Source of the DNA: Heterostelium album PN500 | Lineage: Eukaryota > Evosea > Eumycetozoa > Acytosteliales > Acytosteliaceae | NCBI RefSeq assembly: GCF_000004825.1 | Contig: NW_008805097.1 | Span: 310,001 to 374,000, forward strand | Direction: 5' to 3' | Length of the DNA stretch: 64,000 bases | Shown: piece by piece, positions 45,100 through 55,386 of the stretch | Layout: each line of letters starts with the position of its first letter | Position numbering within the stretch: position 1 is the first letter of the stretch | The notes under the pieces: model-generated | Databases searched by the model: none | What the model saw: only the letters and a program-made list of their open reading frames with translations | Told to the model about the DNA's origin: nothing | Program-made: the position numbers and the translations under genes

Positions 45100-46144
45100 A
45101 TGGGATTTTTTCGTTTTCTTTTTGCTTCATACTATTTTATTAATGTTTTGGCAAATGGTATGAAAGAATATATATTGGAGATATGTTTATTAAAATTTGG
45201 ATATTAATTATTATTTTCTTTTTTAAATAAATTTAATATTAGAATTGATTTCTTCTTTTAAAGATAGTTTTTATTGGTTATTATTTCCAATAATTTTTTT
45301 GATCATTTTGGCGGGTGCAGCACTTGGTTATTATGCACTTTTAAAGAAAAATCAAGCCGTAAGAGAAGTAGTTATAGTTAAGGAATATAGTGACGAATCA
45401 TCGAAATTCGAATACAAAACTGAAGAAGAATGTAAACCTCATAATGCCAAAGAAGAATTCCAACAGAATCTCAAGAATTGCAGTTCAATTGTCGACTTGA
45501 TTGAATCGATTCCTATATCTCTAGATTCCACACCACTTCCATCTCCTCAGCCAGTTGAACCTATCAGAGTATCAGATGTATCAACTAAAACCGATTTCGA
45601 AGCTATTAAACCACCAATCAATAATATCAATCATTTAGTTCATACAATTGAAATAGATATAGCTAGTAGTAGTTCATTAATACCCAATCCAGAGAGTAAT
45701 AATAATAATAATAATAACAACAGCTCGACCTTCATTCAAGAAATCAACAACACTCTAATTGGCAATGAAAATAGAAACACTTTAATTCCTGATCCTACAG
45801 AGATTACAATTAATAATGAAAAAGAAGAAATAGAAGAAAATACGATAAATAATGATGGTGCAGAGCAAAATACCAATCAACCTAAAAAGTCATTTGTTAA
45901 TGCAACTACAAATGTATTCAAAAATATAGTTTGTGAATTAGAATCAATATTAAAACCATCTCAACCAGTAGTAGAAGTGAAACAAGAACAACAAATCGAT
46001 ATAATCGAAGATAACAATACCAATCCAATTCAATTAGAGAATGAAAAGATTGATAATAATACTCAGATTAATAACGAGAAATCAAGATTCGATACAATAG
46101 ATAAATCGATTGACGAAGCATTAGCTATCATTATGGGTGAATAA
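45100..46144 (+). CDS. Single-span membrane protein with disordered cytosolic tail
   Basis: Two exons, 45100-45157 and 45243-46144, join in frame to 319 residues. The first exon encodes a signal-like segment (MGFFRFLFASYYFINVLAN). A strong membrane span follows (FYWLLFPIIFLIILAGAALGYYAL, about residues 29-52) and then KKNQAV. The rest, about 265 residues, is disordered: acidic, with Asn, Pro and Glu runs and four short amphipathic blocks, the last being SRFDTIDKSIDEALAIIMG. No enzyme domain is visible. The final helix could be a binding motif. The family is not recognised. Confidence 0.65.
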
Positions 46145-46260
46145 AATATTTATTATTAATTTTATTTGTATTATTAGTTCAAGAAAAGTGATATAATATT
46201 CATAGAATATTATATAAATATTATTTATTTATTAATTAATTATTTAATTGTTGTGTTTGT

Positions 46261-47340
46261 TTATGAGCTAATTATTAATATGAAAACAACAAAGTATAAG
46301 AATTTGAACATTCTATTGATTAATCTACTGGAATCATTTGAGTTACTGTTGCTATTACTGTCACTGTTGGAGTCGGATCCAGTTGTAGATGAGGTGGTTG
46401 TTGGTTTTCCAGTGGTGGTGGTGGTGCTGCTGGTTGTTGAAGAGGTGACGTTGGCTGTGCTTGGGATGACTGCAGGTGGACATTGATAGAGTAGCGATTG
46501 GAGTGCTTTGAAATCGGTTCCACAATTCTTTGGACTGCACGACTTTGGTGTTTCATTGTTGGTAAGTGGACAACGATTGTTGATTCTACACGATTGCAAC
46601 GAGGTCAATGTCGATTTCATTTGGGTGGCGTTGAATGGCAGACAATGGTCGCCTGACATCGGAGCGCAAGTCGACGAGTTGGATGAACAACTGAGATTCT
46701 TGGTGAGATCACATGTTGTATAGGTATCCAGCTGGCAACTACCGTCTTGGTCGACACTGAATGGCGACATACACTTGGATAGCACACCCAACTTGGATTT
46801 CGAGCAACTCGAGTAGATCTCACAATCGGCGTTGGCAGAGCAGAAATCACCATCCTGAGAGATTGGAGAACAAGTTGTGGTGGTGTTGGACGATACTCCG
46901 CCAGGCGTGGTGGTAGCTGGCTTACAAGTTTCATTCCAGTGGCAATCGAATGAGCTAGTACAATTTGGAAACGATGGATTGGTGCAAACCGAGTTGGTGC
47001 AGAGCATGGTGCCAGAACATTGGATTGTCGACGCACATGTCTCGCCCATTCCGAGGTACTTGACTGCGGTGCACTTTGAGTTGACACAGGTGTAGCCATC
47101 GATGCAGACACCGGACGAGGCAGTGGTGCAGCTGTCACCAGCGGCACCTTTGGCTTTGCAAACAAAGGTCAGACTATCACAAAACGCATTAGAAGGACAA
47201 GTACTGTGGAGTTCAGACGCACAACTATCACCGATTCCAACACATTTCGGTGTGGAGATACACTGACCTTGAACAACACCACCTGGAATCAAACATGCAG
47301 CCACCAAAGCTAATAATATAATATTTGTTTGTTTCTTCAT
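46261..47340 (-). CDS. Cys-rich GPI-type surface protein
   Basis: A single exon of 359 residues. It has a signal peptide (MKKQTNIILLALVAACLIPG, cut near residue 25). It then has repeated disulfide modules of about 40 residues with the patterns GDSCAS, GDSCTTASSGVC, GETCAST, DGDFCSANADCE and DGSCQLDTYTTCDLTKNLSC. This spacing (G-(D/E)-x-C ... C ... C) is shared with 49294-50342. Several Asn glycosylation sites are present. A Thr/Ser stalk (near residues 300-335) precedes a C-terminal hydrophobic tail, fitting a GPI-anchor signal. Dictyostelid Cys-rich surface proteins often act in cell recognition or the extracellular matrix. Tail to tail with 45100-46144, and its 5' end faces the SdrD-type gene. 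Confidence 0.75.
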   Translation of the reverse strand: MKKQTNIILLALVAACLIPGGVVQGQCISTPKCVGIGDSCASELHSTCPSNAFCDSLTFVCKAKGAAGDSCTTASSGVCIDGYTCVNSKCTAVKYLGMGETCASTIQCSGTMLCTNSVCTNPSFPNCTSSFDCHWNETCKPATTTPGGVSSNTTTTCSPISQDGDFCSANADCEIYSSCSKSKLGVLSKCMSPFSVDQDGSCQLDTYTTCDLTKNLSCSSNSSTCAPMSGDHCLPFNATQMKSTLTSLQSCRINNRCPLTNNETPKSCSPKNCGTDFKALQSLLYQCPPAVIPSTANVTSSTTSSTTTTTGKPTTTSSTTGSDSNSDSNSNSNSNDSSRLINRMFKFLYFVVFILIISS

Positions 47341-48191
47341 TTTTTAAAATGAACTTATTAAATAAAAGCAATATATAAGAGATAATAATAAAATGATTAA
47401 ATATATATATAAATAATAATATATGATGATATTTAAAAGGCATCTTTAACTATTTATAGATTTACAAACTAAAGCAATAGTATGAAATATTATTATTAAA
47501 ATATTGATTGGTGACATGTTATCAGTAATATAATGTCTTCCATATGTCTACATTTCTAAAAAAAAGTGTGACTCTGAATTCAAAGATATGATTGAACTTA
47601 ATATTATGAAACATAATTTAAGTGAGCGGCTTTGCAAATTGTGCAAAAGTTGTTTATAAACATTAAAACTTCAACTTTAATACTTTTTTTTTTTTTATTC
47701 TAATTATATATAAAAAAAAAAAGATAACATTATGAAATCAAAATTAGAATTTTATTTATTTTTATTAAAATTAAAAAAAAATTTAATAGTTTTCTCCTTT
47801 ACTTTCTGATCATGATCAATTCTTGATAATACACTTTCTTACACGTAGATCGCTGCTCTATAGAATAGAAATATATTTAAATGTTTAATATTTATTCATA
47901 CAAAAATGTTGATAACCAAGTTGAACTTCATTGTGCTCAAAAAATGTGGTGTGTGTGAAAAAACAAAAAAAGAAATAATATTCATCAAATATTCTTTTTT
48001 TGTATAATTATTTGATTAATAGATAATATATCTTTTAGTAATATTGATGTGATGTGTGTGTGTGATCATATTAGAAAAGAAAAACAATGAATAAAATAGA
48101 TCGATCTAAATCTATAACATATTTATAGATTGTTTATTTGTTTATATATTTATTTTTTACCAGTATAGCAACATAGATAGATAGATAAATA
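47341..48191. other. Divergent promoter region of two surface-protein genes
   Basis: About 850 bp between divergent genes. It contains the 12-mer GCGGCTTTGCAA (47626-47637) also at 8564-8575, and a TG-run near 48050-48062. No gene was recognised. Confidence 0.5.
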
Positions 48192-49217
48192 ATGATGAAT
48201 AATAATAGTTTAATAGTATTATTTATTAGTTGTTATTTTATTATATGTATAAATGGAGTGGATTTGATTGAAGATTACCAAATTCAAAAAACTTCAAATA
48301 TATCGTTTGCCATCGATCTGTTTGTTTGGACCGATAAGAATGAAGATGGACATTTCGAGTTTCTAGATGGTGACGAACCATACTCTGGCAATAGCATACA
48401 AGTATCGCTATACGATGCCAAAACCAGACAGCGTGCACTCGGATTCAATGGTAAGCCACTGCCCGCTGTCAAAACCAACGAACTTGGACGTGCCATCATC
48501 GAGAACATCAAGGAAGGCGAATACTACCTTAGTTTCGAAAATAAACCATATCTCAATAGATGGACCGTGAAATCGAACAATCACAAGAAATACATGGTCG
48601 ACAGCTGGCCTGACCATAGCGGTACCACCGAGATCATTCATTTGAAACGACCGACTCAGAACAGTCTCTTCTGGAAGTACCATGCGAAACAGCAGCTGGT
48701 AAATGTCAATATGGGAACGGTGTCTGCTGGAATGATACTGAGTGACGACTACTCACGTTTTGCCATCGGTCGTAAGGTGTTCCACGATATCGATGACGAC
48801 GGCTTGTTCACCGAGAAGATAGACGTGCCGCTTGTCGACGTCAAAGTCAGTCTCTACGATTCCGACACTGGCAATATCATCGGAGAGGAACTGACCAATG
48901 CCGATGGTGACTACCTCTTTGACAACCTGAGAACCGGAAGATACAAGATCCAACTGGAGGTTCCACACGGCTATAAGTCGACACTGAACGGATATGCCAA
49001 ACTACACAAACATCTGCTTACCGAGTGTTTTATTCTGCGTCCACAAATCGATGGTGACTTTATCCCTTCGCACAACTCCTCAACATCCTCACTCTCCACA
49101 AAAACACAAACCATCAACCAGAATTTCAATTTCCCACTCGTTCTTTCTCATACCAATCTCAGAAAATCGATTGTCGAAGAGAAGAATGCCATTCTTTGTT
49201 CATCTCAAAATCAATAA
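48192..49217 (+). CDS. Secreted SdrD B-domain protein
   Basis: A single exon of 341 residues. A signal peptide (LIVLFISCYFIICINGV, from residue 6 or so) is followed by two SdrD_B-like domains. The first has FVWTDKNEDGHFEFLDGDEP, VSLYDAKT and TNELGRAIIENIKEGEYYL. The second reads GRKVFHDIDDDGLFTEK, then VSLYDSDTGN and TNADGDYLFDNLRTGRYKI. These are the (F/V)-x-D-x-(D/N)-x-DG calcium-binding and (T/N)-(D/N)-x-x-G loops of Cna-B/SdrD folds, as in Staphylococcus SdrD and in the dictyostelid colossins. A C-terminal Ser-rich segment follows, with no GPI or membrane tail, so the protein should be free in the matrix. It sits between two Cys-rich surface genes. Confidence 0.8.
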   Translation: MMNNNSLIVLFISCYFIICINGVDLIEDYQIQKTSNISFAIDLFVWTDKNEDGHFEFLDGDEPYSGNSIQVSLYDAKTRQRALGFNGKPLPAVKTNELGRAIIENIKEGEYYLSFENKPYLNRWTVKSNNHKKYMVDSWPDHSGTTEIIHLKRPTQNSLFWKYHAKQQLVNVNMGTVSAGMILSDDYSRFAIGRKVFHDIDDDGLFTEKIDVPLVDVKVSLYDSDTGNIIGEELTNADGDYLFDNLRTGRYKIQLEVPHGYKSTLNGYAKLHKHLLTECFILRPQIDGDFIPSHNSSTSSLSTKTQTINQNFNFPLVLSHTNLRKSIVEEKNAILCSSQNQ

Positions 49218-49293
49218 AACTGACTGATATGATAGTACTAGAAACAAAAAAATAACGATATAACTTTTATTTTTGAAAATAATTTAAGAAATT

Positions 49294-50342
49294 TTAGATA
49301 ATTAAGGAAATAAATAAAAACAATGATAAAACTAATAAAGAGTGTACATATGTTACACTTTGTGAATTGGAATTCGATGGAGTCGCGTTACATGTATCGT
49401 TGAGACCGTTGAGTTTATCAACGAGTTCACCGCAACTCTGGTAGATACAAGATTTCTTTGCCATGTGATCGACAACCTGGCATTCATTGAGAATTCTACA
49501 TTTTTCGAGTTGACAAAATATCGATTTCTTTACAGATGGATCAAGAGATCCACAATGTGAAGTTTGATTTAAATCTTTTATACATGTTCCATTAGATGAA
49601 CACTATAGCATATAAAAATGAATCAATAATGTTTTATTAGTAATTTATTTAAATTTTAATAATAATAATGATAATCAATACTTACAATTAAATTTTTAGA
49701 AATATCACAACTGTAGTCAGAAGTACAATTTTCACCTAAATCCATTGAGTATGGTGATTGGCAAATATTCTCTGAGCATGTACTATAAGGTTGACATTCT
49801 GAAGAGATCTTACAAGATTCACCGTCGTTCTTTGCGGTATTGCATTTTCCACTGGTACAAACCATTGGGAATTGACATTGTCCATTTGTTGTACATGTAA
49901 GTTCAAAGTAATTACATGCTTTGTTACATGTTTGACCACATGAATATGGTTTACAAAGAGTTGGTGTTGTACACTCTGAATCATGTGTACACAATTCAAT
50001 CATACTTTAAAGTACAAGAAAAAAGAGAATTAATAAAATATTTATTAAAATTAAGAAAAATGTATTAAAATCTTACCCTAAATAATGTGTTTGTATGCAT
50101 GTTGAATTTATACATCCCAATGTATTTTCACATTCCAAATCTACAGTACAATTTCCATTTTCAGGAACCGAAATTTTACAGGTTTGGGAAATTGGTGAAC
50201 AAAATGATCCTTTCGGACAAGTAACGGTTGTATCGTTAATGTTACATTCATCGTCGATATCAAGACAACGTGGACAATCCTTTGAGTTAACAAAGTGAAT
50301 CGAAATGGTTAATAATAATAATACCAATATTAAATATTTCAT
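49294..50342 (-). CDS. Cys-rich GPI-type surface protein, second copy
   Basis: Three exons (50342-50077, 50004-49686, 49602-49294) join in frame to 297 residues. It starts with a signal peptide (MKYLILVLLLLTISIHFVNS). It has the same Cys modules as 46261-47340: DDECNI, GNCTVDLEC, GESCKISSEC, MDLGENCTSDYSCDISKN. A hydrophobic tail (VTYVHSLLVLSLFLFI) at the very end suggests a GPI anchor or span. The paralogue at 46261 lacks introns while this gene has two, so the two are not a very recent simple duplicate. The function is unknown. Confidence 0.75.
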
Positions 50343-51756
50343 TATTTAATTTAAAATAAATATTATTTTTTTAAATAATATTTTTAAACTTTTTTTTGTT
50401 TTTGTTTTTAAAAGTGAATTTAAAATTAATATAAATAAAAAGAAAAAAAAAAAAAAGAGATAAATAAATAGATAGATATAGATATAGATATAGGAATAAT
50501 TGATTATTGAAAAATGATTATTTTTGGTATAACACAATTTTATATAAATTTAGTTATTTTGCTATTTGGTTTGGCGGGCTTAGCTATGCCGGGAACATGT
50601 ACGACTTTGTTGATTGGATAGTGGATGGTTGATTGTTTTAAATTAATTCAAAAATCAAAAAGGTGTGAAATTGGTATGCTTGCTCTTTGCAAAATATTAT
50701 AAATTGTGAATTCAAAAAAATGAGTATTTTGCAATCATTCTTATCCACCGAAAGTGGTGAAAAAAAACTTTAGAAATGCATTATGAATTCAGAGATATGC
50801 CTTTTTTTTTATTGGAGAAAAAAAACGGTGGTGACTTTGAATGATTTGTTTGAAAAACAACCACACCCACATTTCAAAATAACTGTGATCGAGGTAGCAG
50901 ATGATTGTTTGAAAAATATTCAAAAAACATGAATCTCACTCAGAATCGACAAAAAAGAGGTCATTTTTGGGCGAAATCAAACCTGAAGAACCAATCAAAA
51001 CTCTGAATCAAAAGGGTTTCATTGTCAACCCACAAACCACAAATTTAATTTTTAACATTCCTGAAAAATAATTGGCTGTTCACAGTTCGAATTGATTTTA
51101 TAGGTAAGGTTATACTATACACAGCTAAAATTGAAAGAATATATTTTATGTTTTGAACTAACTGATCAGAACTATTTTTGAGGTTAGACCTTCAGGTTTA
51201 TCACAATACAAAGTAAATAGAGTGTTCAAGATCGATCAGAGTAACATTTATCATATGATTTCAAGATAAAGATGGATTATTTAGATGTAAATTGATTGTG
51301 TTCATCATCATCATCATCATAAGATCATCAGTTCACTGACTTTGAACTATTTTATTTTTTTATTATTGTTATTTATGATTGCACTTCTTATAACTACTAT
51401 TGAATCATTGTTGTTTTAAATACACTTTTTATATATATTTGTTTAGATTTCGATCAAAGAATTAAATTACAGGTGGTCATAAATTTTTTGAATTTTTTTT
51501 TTTATTTTTTTTTTATTTTTTTTTTTTTTAAATTTAAACAAAAATTTGACTTAAACATTTCCTTTTTAATACATTTTGCTCTGCTTTATCTATTAATAAT
51601 TTAATAATTTAAAGTAGATGTATTAAAAAGGAATTATTATCTATTGTATGCAAAATTAAGAATTTTTTCTGAAAAATTATTTTTTACAATTTTATTTCAA
51701 ATCTTTTTTTTGTTTTTTTTATTTATTTATTCTTTTAAATACATTTATATAATAAA
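50343..51756. other. Intergenic, 1.4 kb
   Basis: AT-rich between two unrelated genes. It holds a less AT-rich 30-nt patch at about 50572-50602, a (CAT)n stretch near 51300-51320, and an inverted repeat at 51561-51632. No gene was recognised. Confidence 0.5.
51561..51632. repeat. 15-bp perfect inverted repeat
   Basis: Arms 51561-51575 (TCCTTTTTAATACAT) and 51618-51632 (ATGTATTAAAAAGGA) are exact reverse complements with a 42-bp spacer. The pair lies about 125 bp before the start of the ankyrin-like gene at 51757. It could be a regulatory palindrome or the ends of a tiny element; no flanking direct repeat was checked. Confidence 0.7.
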
Positions 51757-53664
51757 ATGAATACAGAATTATTTCTAAAGATATTTAAAAATAAATTATT
51801 AAAAATCGATATCTTTAAACAAGTTAATCAATTAAATCGATCTGAATCATATTATTCTTGTGGTTGGGAAGAACTTCAAAAGAGATTCACTTTGTTGATC
51901 AAGTTTAACTATGTCGATAAGTTTAGAATCTATCTTAAAAGCTATCAACAGAGAAGAATCAAAGAGGTGAATAGTTTCTCTTTCATATACTATCAGTCAA
52001 TCAGGACAGCAGTTAGATTTGCGAAAATCGATATAATTAAAGTGATCACAGATGAATTTAATTTAAAGTTAAACGATTATGTAAAGCCAAGAATCTTAAT
52101 GAGACAAGCATCATTATCTGGATCATTGGAGATGTTATTGTTCTTGGATCAACAAACATCGATTGCTTGGCAAGTCAGTGATTATATCGAGGCATTCATC
52201 AAATCACCGATCAATTCAGATCTCGAAATTGTCAAGTGGCTCTATGGAAAGATTAGACCTGCAATCAATGAAAGTACGAAAAGAAGTCACTTCACCTCTC
52301 TATATAATATTTATAAATGGACAGCAAAGAAAGGAAAGATTGATATTTTCAAATGGTTGATGGAACAAGATGATTTAAAGACTGACAACTTTGAACTTGT
52401 AATTCAAAATGCTTGTACAACTGGAAATATTACTTTTCTCAACTATTTAATAGATAATCATTCGAATCAAATCAATTTTCATAAGATAACAATCAACCTC
52501 GATGAAATTGCCAAGAATTTGAATGAAATAAGCGATCCACTCGAGATTATCAAATGGGTTCATCAACACTTTAGTCATTTCAAATGTTCAACGGATCTGA
52601 TGGATGCTGCATTACAAATCGATAGTCTGGAGTTGATTCAGTGGTTGCATGAGAATAGAAATGAACGTTTCTCACGTTCTGGTATGACCAATTTTTATGA
52701 ATATTCGTTGGAAACATTAACCTGGATACAAATGAAAGGAATTGAAATGTTTTCAACTGAAACGATGTCCAATGCTGGTTTTGATTCTTCCAAAAAGCTA
52801 AAGTGGCTACACGAGAATTCGACAATGGAGTTCACTGAAGATACTGTTGAAAATGCAGCATACTCTGGCAAGTTTAAATCAATTAAATATTTGCATCAAA
52901 TCTCACCAAATTTATTCACTAAAAAAGCAATGAGTAATGCAGCTGGATCGAACAAGATGGAATTGGTGAAATGGTTCCATGAGAATCGGACTGAAGGATG
53001 CACCTATGAAGCGATCGACAATGCCTGTGAAAACAACAATCTCGAAATGGTCAAATGGTTGAATGAAAATAGAACTGAAGGTGGTACATTCATATCGATC
53101 ATGTACTCCATCATCAATAACAATGTAGAAATGTTTCAATATCTATTGGAGAATGTTTTCAACAAAACCATTAATGCCGATCGAGATGAACCGTTTATCT
53201 TTGACAGCCAAAAGATCACAACACGTCAAGCAATGTCCGAATGTTTCTTTAAACTACTAAAGAAACATCAAACTAATACAGATTTCTTAGGAGAATATAT
53301 CATTTCCTATATAAAAGATCTTGGCGCTATGAATGGCTGTTTGGATTTGATTCGTGATTACTATGAGTTGGGTAACTTTAGTGATCTACATCATAGCAAC
53401 GATACCCCATTATTTTATGCATCGTTATACAACCACTTGGATATCGTAAAATATTTTGTAGAAATAAGAAAGGTTAAATGGAATTCTTCAAAGTTTTGTT
53501 TTGCACACGGCAACGGACACTTTGATGTGTGCGAATGTTATTTCGAGAATACACCAACCCCAAATCTCAAAAAAATAATGGAAGAACAACATCTTTTTGA
53601 TAAAGAGTCAACAAATGAATTCTTGGAAAATTTTCGTTATATTTTTGATATTACATTTTTTTAA
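51757..53664 (+). CDS. Ankyrin-like repeat protein (NRTEGC type)
   Basis: A single exon of 635 residues. The family start (MNTELFLKIFKNKLLKIDIF) is present. Divergent repeats run from about residue 100 to 560. The clear NRTEGC copies are WFHENRTEGCTYEAIDNACE and WLNENRTEGGTFISIMYSII; others are HENRNERFS and HENSTMEFTEDTVE. Long repeats lie between. The C-terminal end (FCFAHGNGHFDVCECYFENT) still has a repeat-like pattern. Probably a protein-interaction scaffold. No enzymatic domain. Confidence 0.82.
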   Translation: MNTELFLKIFKNKLLKIDIFKQVNQLNRSESYYSCGWEELQKRFTLLIKFNYVDKFRIYLKSYQQRRIKEVNSFSFIYYQSIRTAVRFAKIDIIKVITDEFNLKLNDYVKPRILMRQASLSGSLEMLLFLDQQTSIAWQVSDYIEAFIKSPINSDLEIVKWLYGKIRPAINESTKRSHFTSLYNIYKWTAKKGKIDIFKWLMEQDDLKTDNFELVIQNACTTGNITFLNYLIDNHSNQINFHKITINLDEIAKNLNEISDPLEIIKWVHQHFSHFKCSTDLMDAALQIDSLELIQWLHENRNERFSRSGMTNFYEYSLETLTWIQMKGIEMFSTETMSNAGFDSSKKLKWLHENSTMEFTEDTVENAAYSGKFKSIKYLHQISPNLFTKKAMSNAAGSNKMELVKWFHENRTEGCTYEAIDNACENNNLEMVKWLNENRTEGGTFISIMYSIINNNVEMFQYLLENVFNKTINADRDEPFIFDSQKITTRQAMSECFFKLLKKHQTNTDFLGEYIISYIKDLGAMNGCLDLIRDYYELGNFSDLHHSNDTPLFYASLYNHLDIVKYFVEIRKVKWNSSKFCFAHGNGHFDVCECYFENTPTPNLKKIMEEQHLFDKESTNEFLENFRYIFDITFF

Positions 53665-53827
53665 CATTTCCCATTAACAATAAAATATCTTACGATGTTA
53701 TCTTGTTAGTTAAGCTAATGAATGTTTACTCTTTTTCGATTGGAACTCATTAAATTCAAAATTATAAAATTAAAATAGTTATAAATATTTTTATTAATTT
53801 ATAGTTTTTTTTGTTTTTAATCTTATT

Positions 53828-54909
53828 TCAATAGTAATAGAAATCACATGATTTTCTCTTTCCATTGTTATTGTAGATTCTCTTTCTTGAAAACGATACA
53901 CCATCTCTCACTACTTTATTCAATATATATTCACGTACATCTTGGTTGATTCTATTCAGTGGTCTGCTATTACCGACTACATTCATCAAGAATGTCTCGA
54001 ATTCATTGCTCAACCGAACACTCTTTATAGAGGTCGGATCTTGAAGGAATGTTTGTGCATTATACAATATTTGTCTTTGCGCCTAAATTTATTTGTTTTA
54101 TTTAAAATATATTAATATTTATTATAATGAATTTAGTTAATTACAAAACTATACTATAATATACTTACATCTTTTGATAGTGAATCGAATATATATAAAA
54201 TAGAATCATTAAATCTTTTTATGAAATTATCATATTCAATCTTTACATCCAATATTAATCTTGTAAAAGCGTGGTAGTTCTCTGGCAAAGTGATGTCACC
54301 TATTAAAATAGTTGCTTTCTCTTCAACCTTTGAATAAGGATAACTAAACTTTACTTCAAATAGATTTCTTTTGACAACTTTAATTAAAATATCTATTATA
54401 TAATAATAACAAAAAGAATGTTAAAATCAATTGAACAAATATATATTATTATTATTATTAAACTTACTTTTAAATTTGTTAAAATCGAAATTAACTTGAG
54501 TACCTATTAGTTTTTGTTGCTTCAATTGTTGTTGTAGTTGTTTGTGGTGTTGTAAGAGTTGTTGGTATTGAACGTTGGGAACGATACAGTCTGGACTGTA
54601 GGAATCGTTGCTGTTGACGGCTACGGGCGGAGATCGTGGAGATAGATCAATAAACTGGTAGGTTCGATATGAACTGTCACTACCGTTGATCGATGACGAC
54701 AGGTCTGGTATAGAAGAGTCCAGCGATGACGTCGATGTCGATAGACTAAAAGTCGATGACATTAAGTCATTTGATGTGAAATTTTGACCAAATGGTAAAC
54801 AACTTGCATTAGGTGTGTTCTCGCCACTACAACTATGATCATTAACAAAAGTCGAGCATGACGTCAAATCCAAATGTGGAATTAATGAATTATTATTTAA
54901 ATACAATGG

Positions 54910-54974
<65 letters not shown>

Positions 54975-55386
54975 GGTCATCGTTATTAATAATTATTTTA
55001 ATATTGTGATTTGTATTGATATTACCATCAACATTGCTATTGCTATTGCTATTGCTATTGCTATTGCTATTGCTATTGCTATTGCTATTAAAGTAATAAT
55101 TATTGGTATTATTAAGATTGATATTATTACTATTACTATTGTTATTTTCAAAACTATTGTTGTAGTTGTCAAGTATGTATATGTTTGAAGATGAAGTTGT
55201 AGTTAAGAGTGAATTTGTGGTTATAGATGGTAAAATAGTGGAATTAAAATATTGGACATTAGTATTTACATCATTACTAGATGAAGATATCATAGTATTG
55301 GGTGTAAAAGGATTAGGAGGTGAATAAATAGGTGTTGATGGAACGACCATAGTATTACTATTTTGGTAATAATTTATATCGGTCAT
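53828..55386 (-). CDS. PolyQ/poly-Ser protein with small conserved C-terminal domain
   Basis: Three exons (55386-54468, 54392-54169, 54082-53828) join in frame to 465 residues. The first 300 residues are low complexity: Asn/Ser runs, an alternating Ser-Asn stretch and a run of 22 Gln. A moderately conserved region follows the first splice (NILIKVVKRNLFEVKFSYPY, then VEEKATILIGDITLPENYHAFTRL...). It ends with a helical block including LNKVVRDGVSFSRKRI. The C-terminal part looks folded, but the family is not recognised. It may be a DNA- or RNA-associated regulator, as many polyQ dictyostelid proteins are, but there is no direct evidence. Confidence 0.7.
54910..54975. repeat. CAA trinucleotide repeat, 22 units
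   Basis: Uninterrupted TTG triplets on the plus strand, which encode 22 Gln on the minus strand within the 53828-55386 gene. A perfect run suggests recent expansion. Confidence 0.9.
55033..55086. repeat. Hexanucleotide repeat, 9 units
   Basis: Nine exact ATTGCT units on the plus strand, encoding an alternating Ser-Asn tract on the minus strand in the same gene. Perfect tandem copies at two codons per unit. Confidence 0.9.

Noticed and set aside
46617-47165. 182-codon minus-strand frame inside the Cys-rich gene
   Set aside because: It is a shifted frame of the single-exon Cys-rich protein, which has a signal peptide and ordered Cys.
50572-50602. Less AT-rich patch as a small RNA
   Set aside because: No stem of meaningful length and no promoter-like element at a fixed spacing.
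54910-55188. Leu/Ile-rich plus-strand frame
   Set aside because: Antisense of the polyQ and Ser-Asn repeats.
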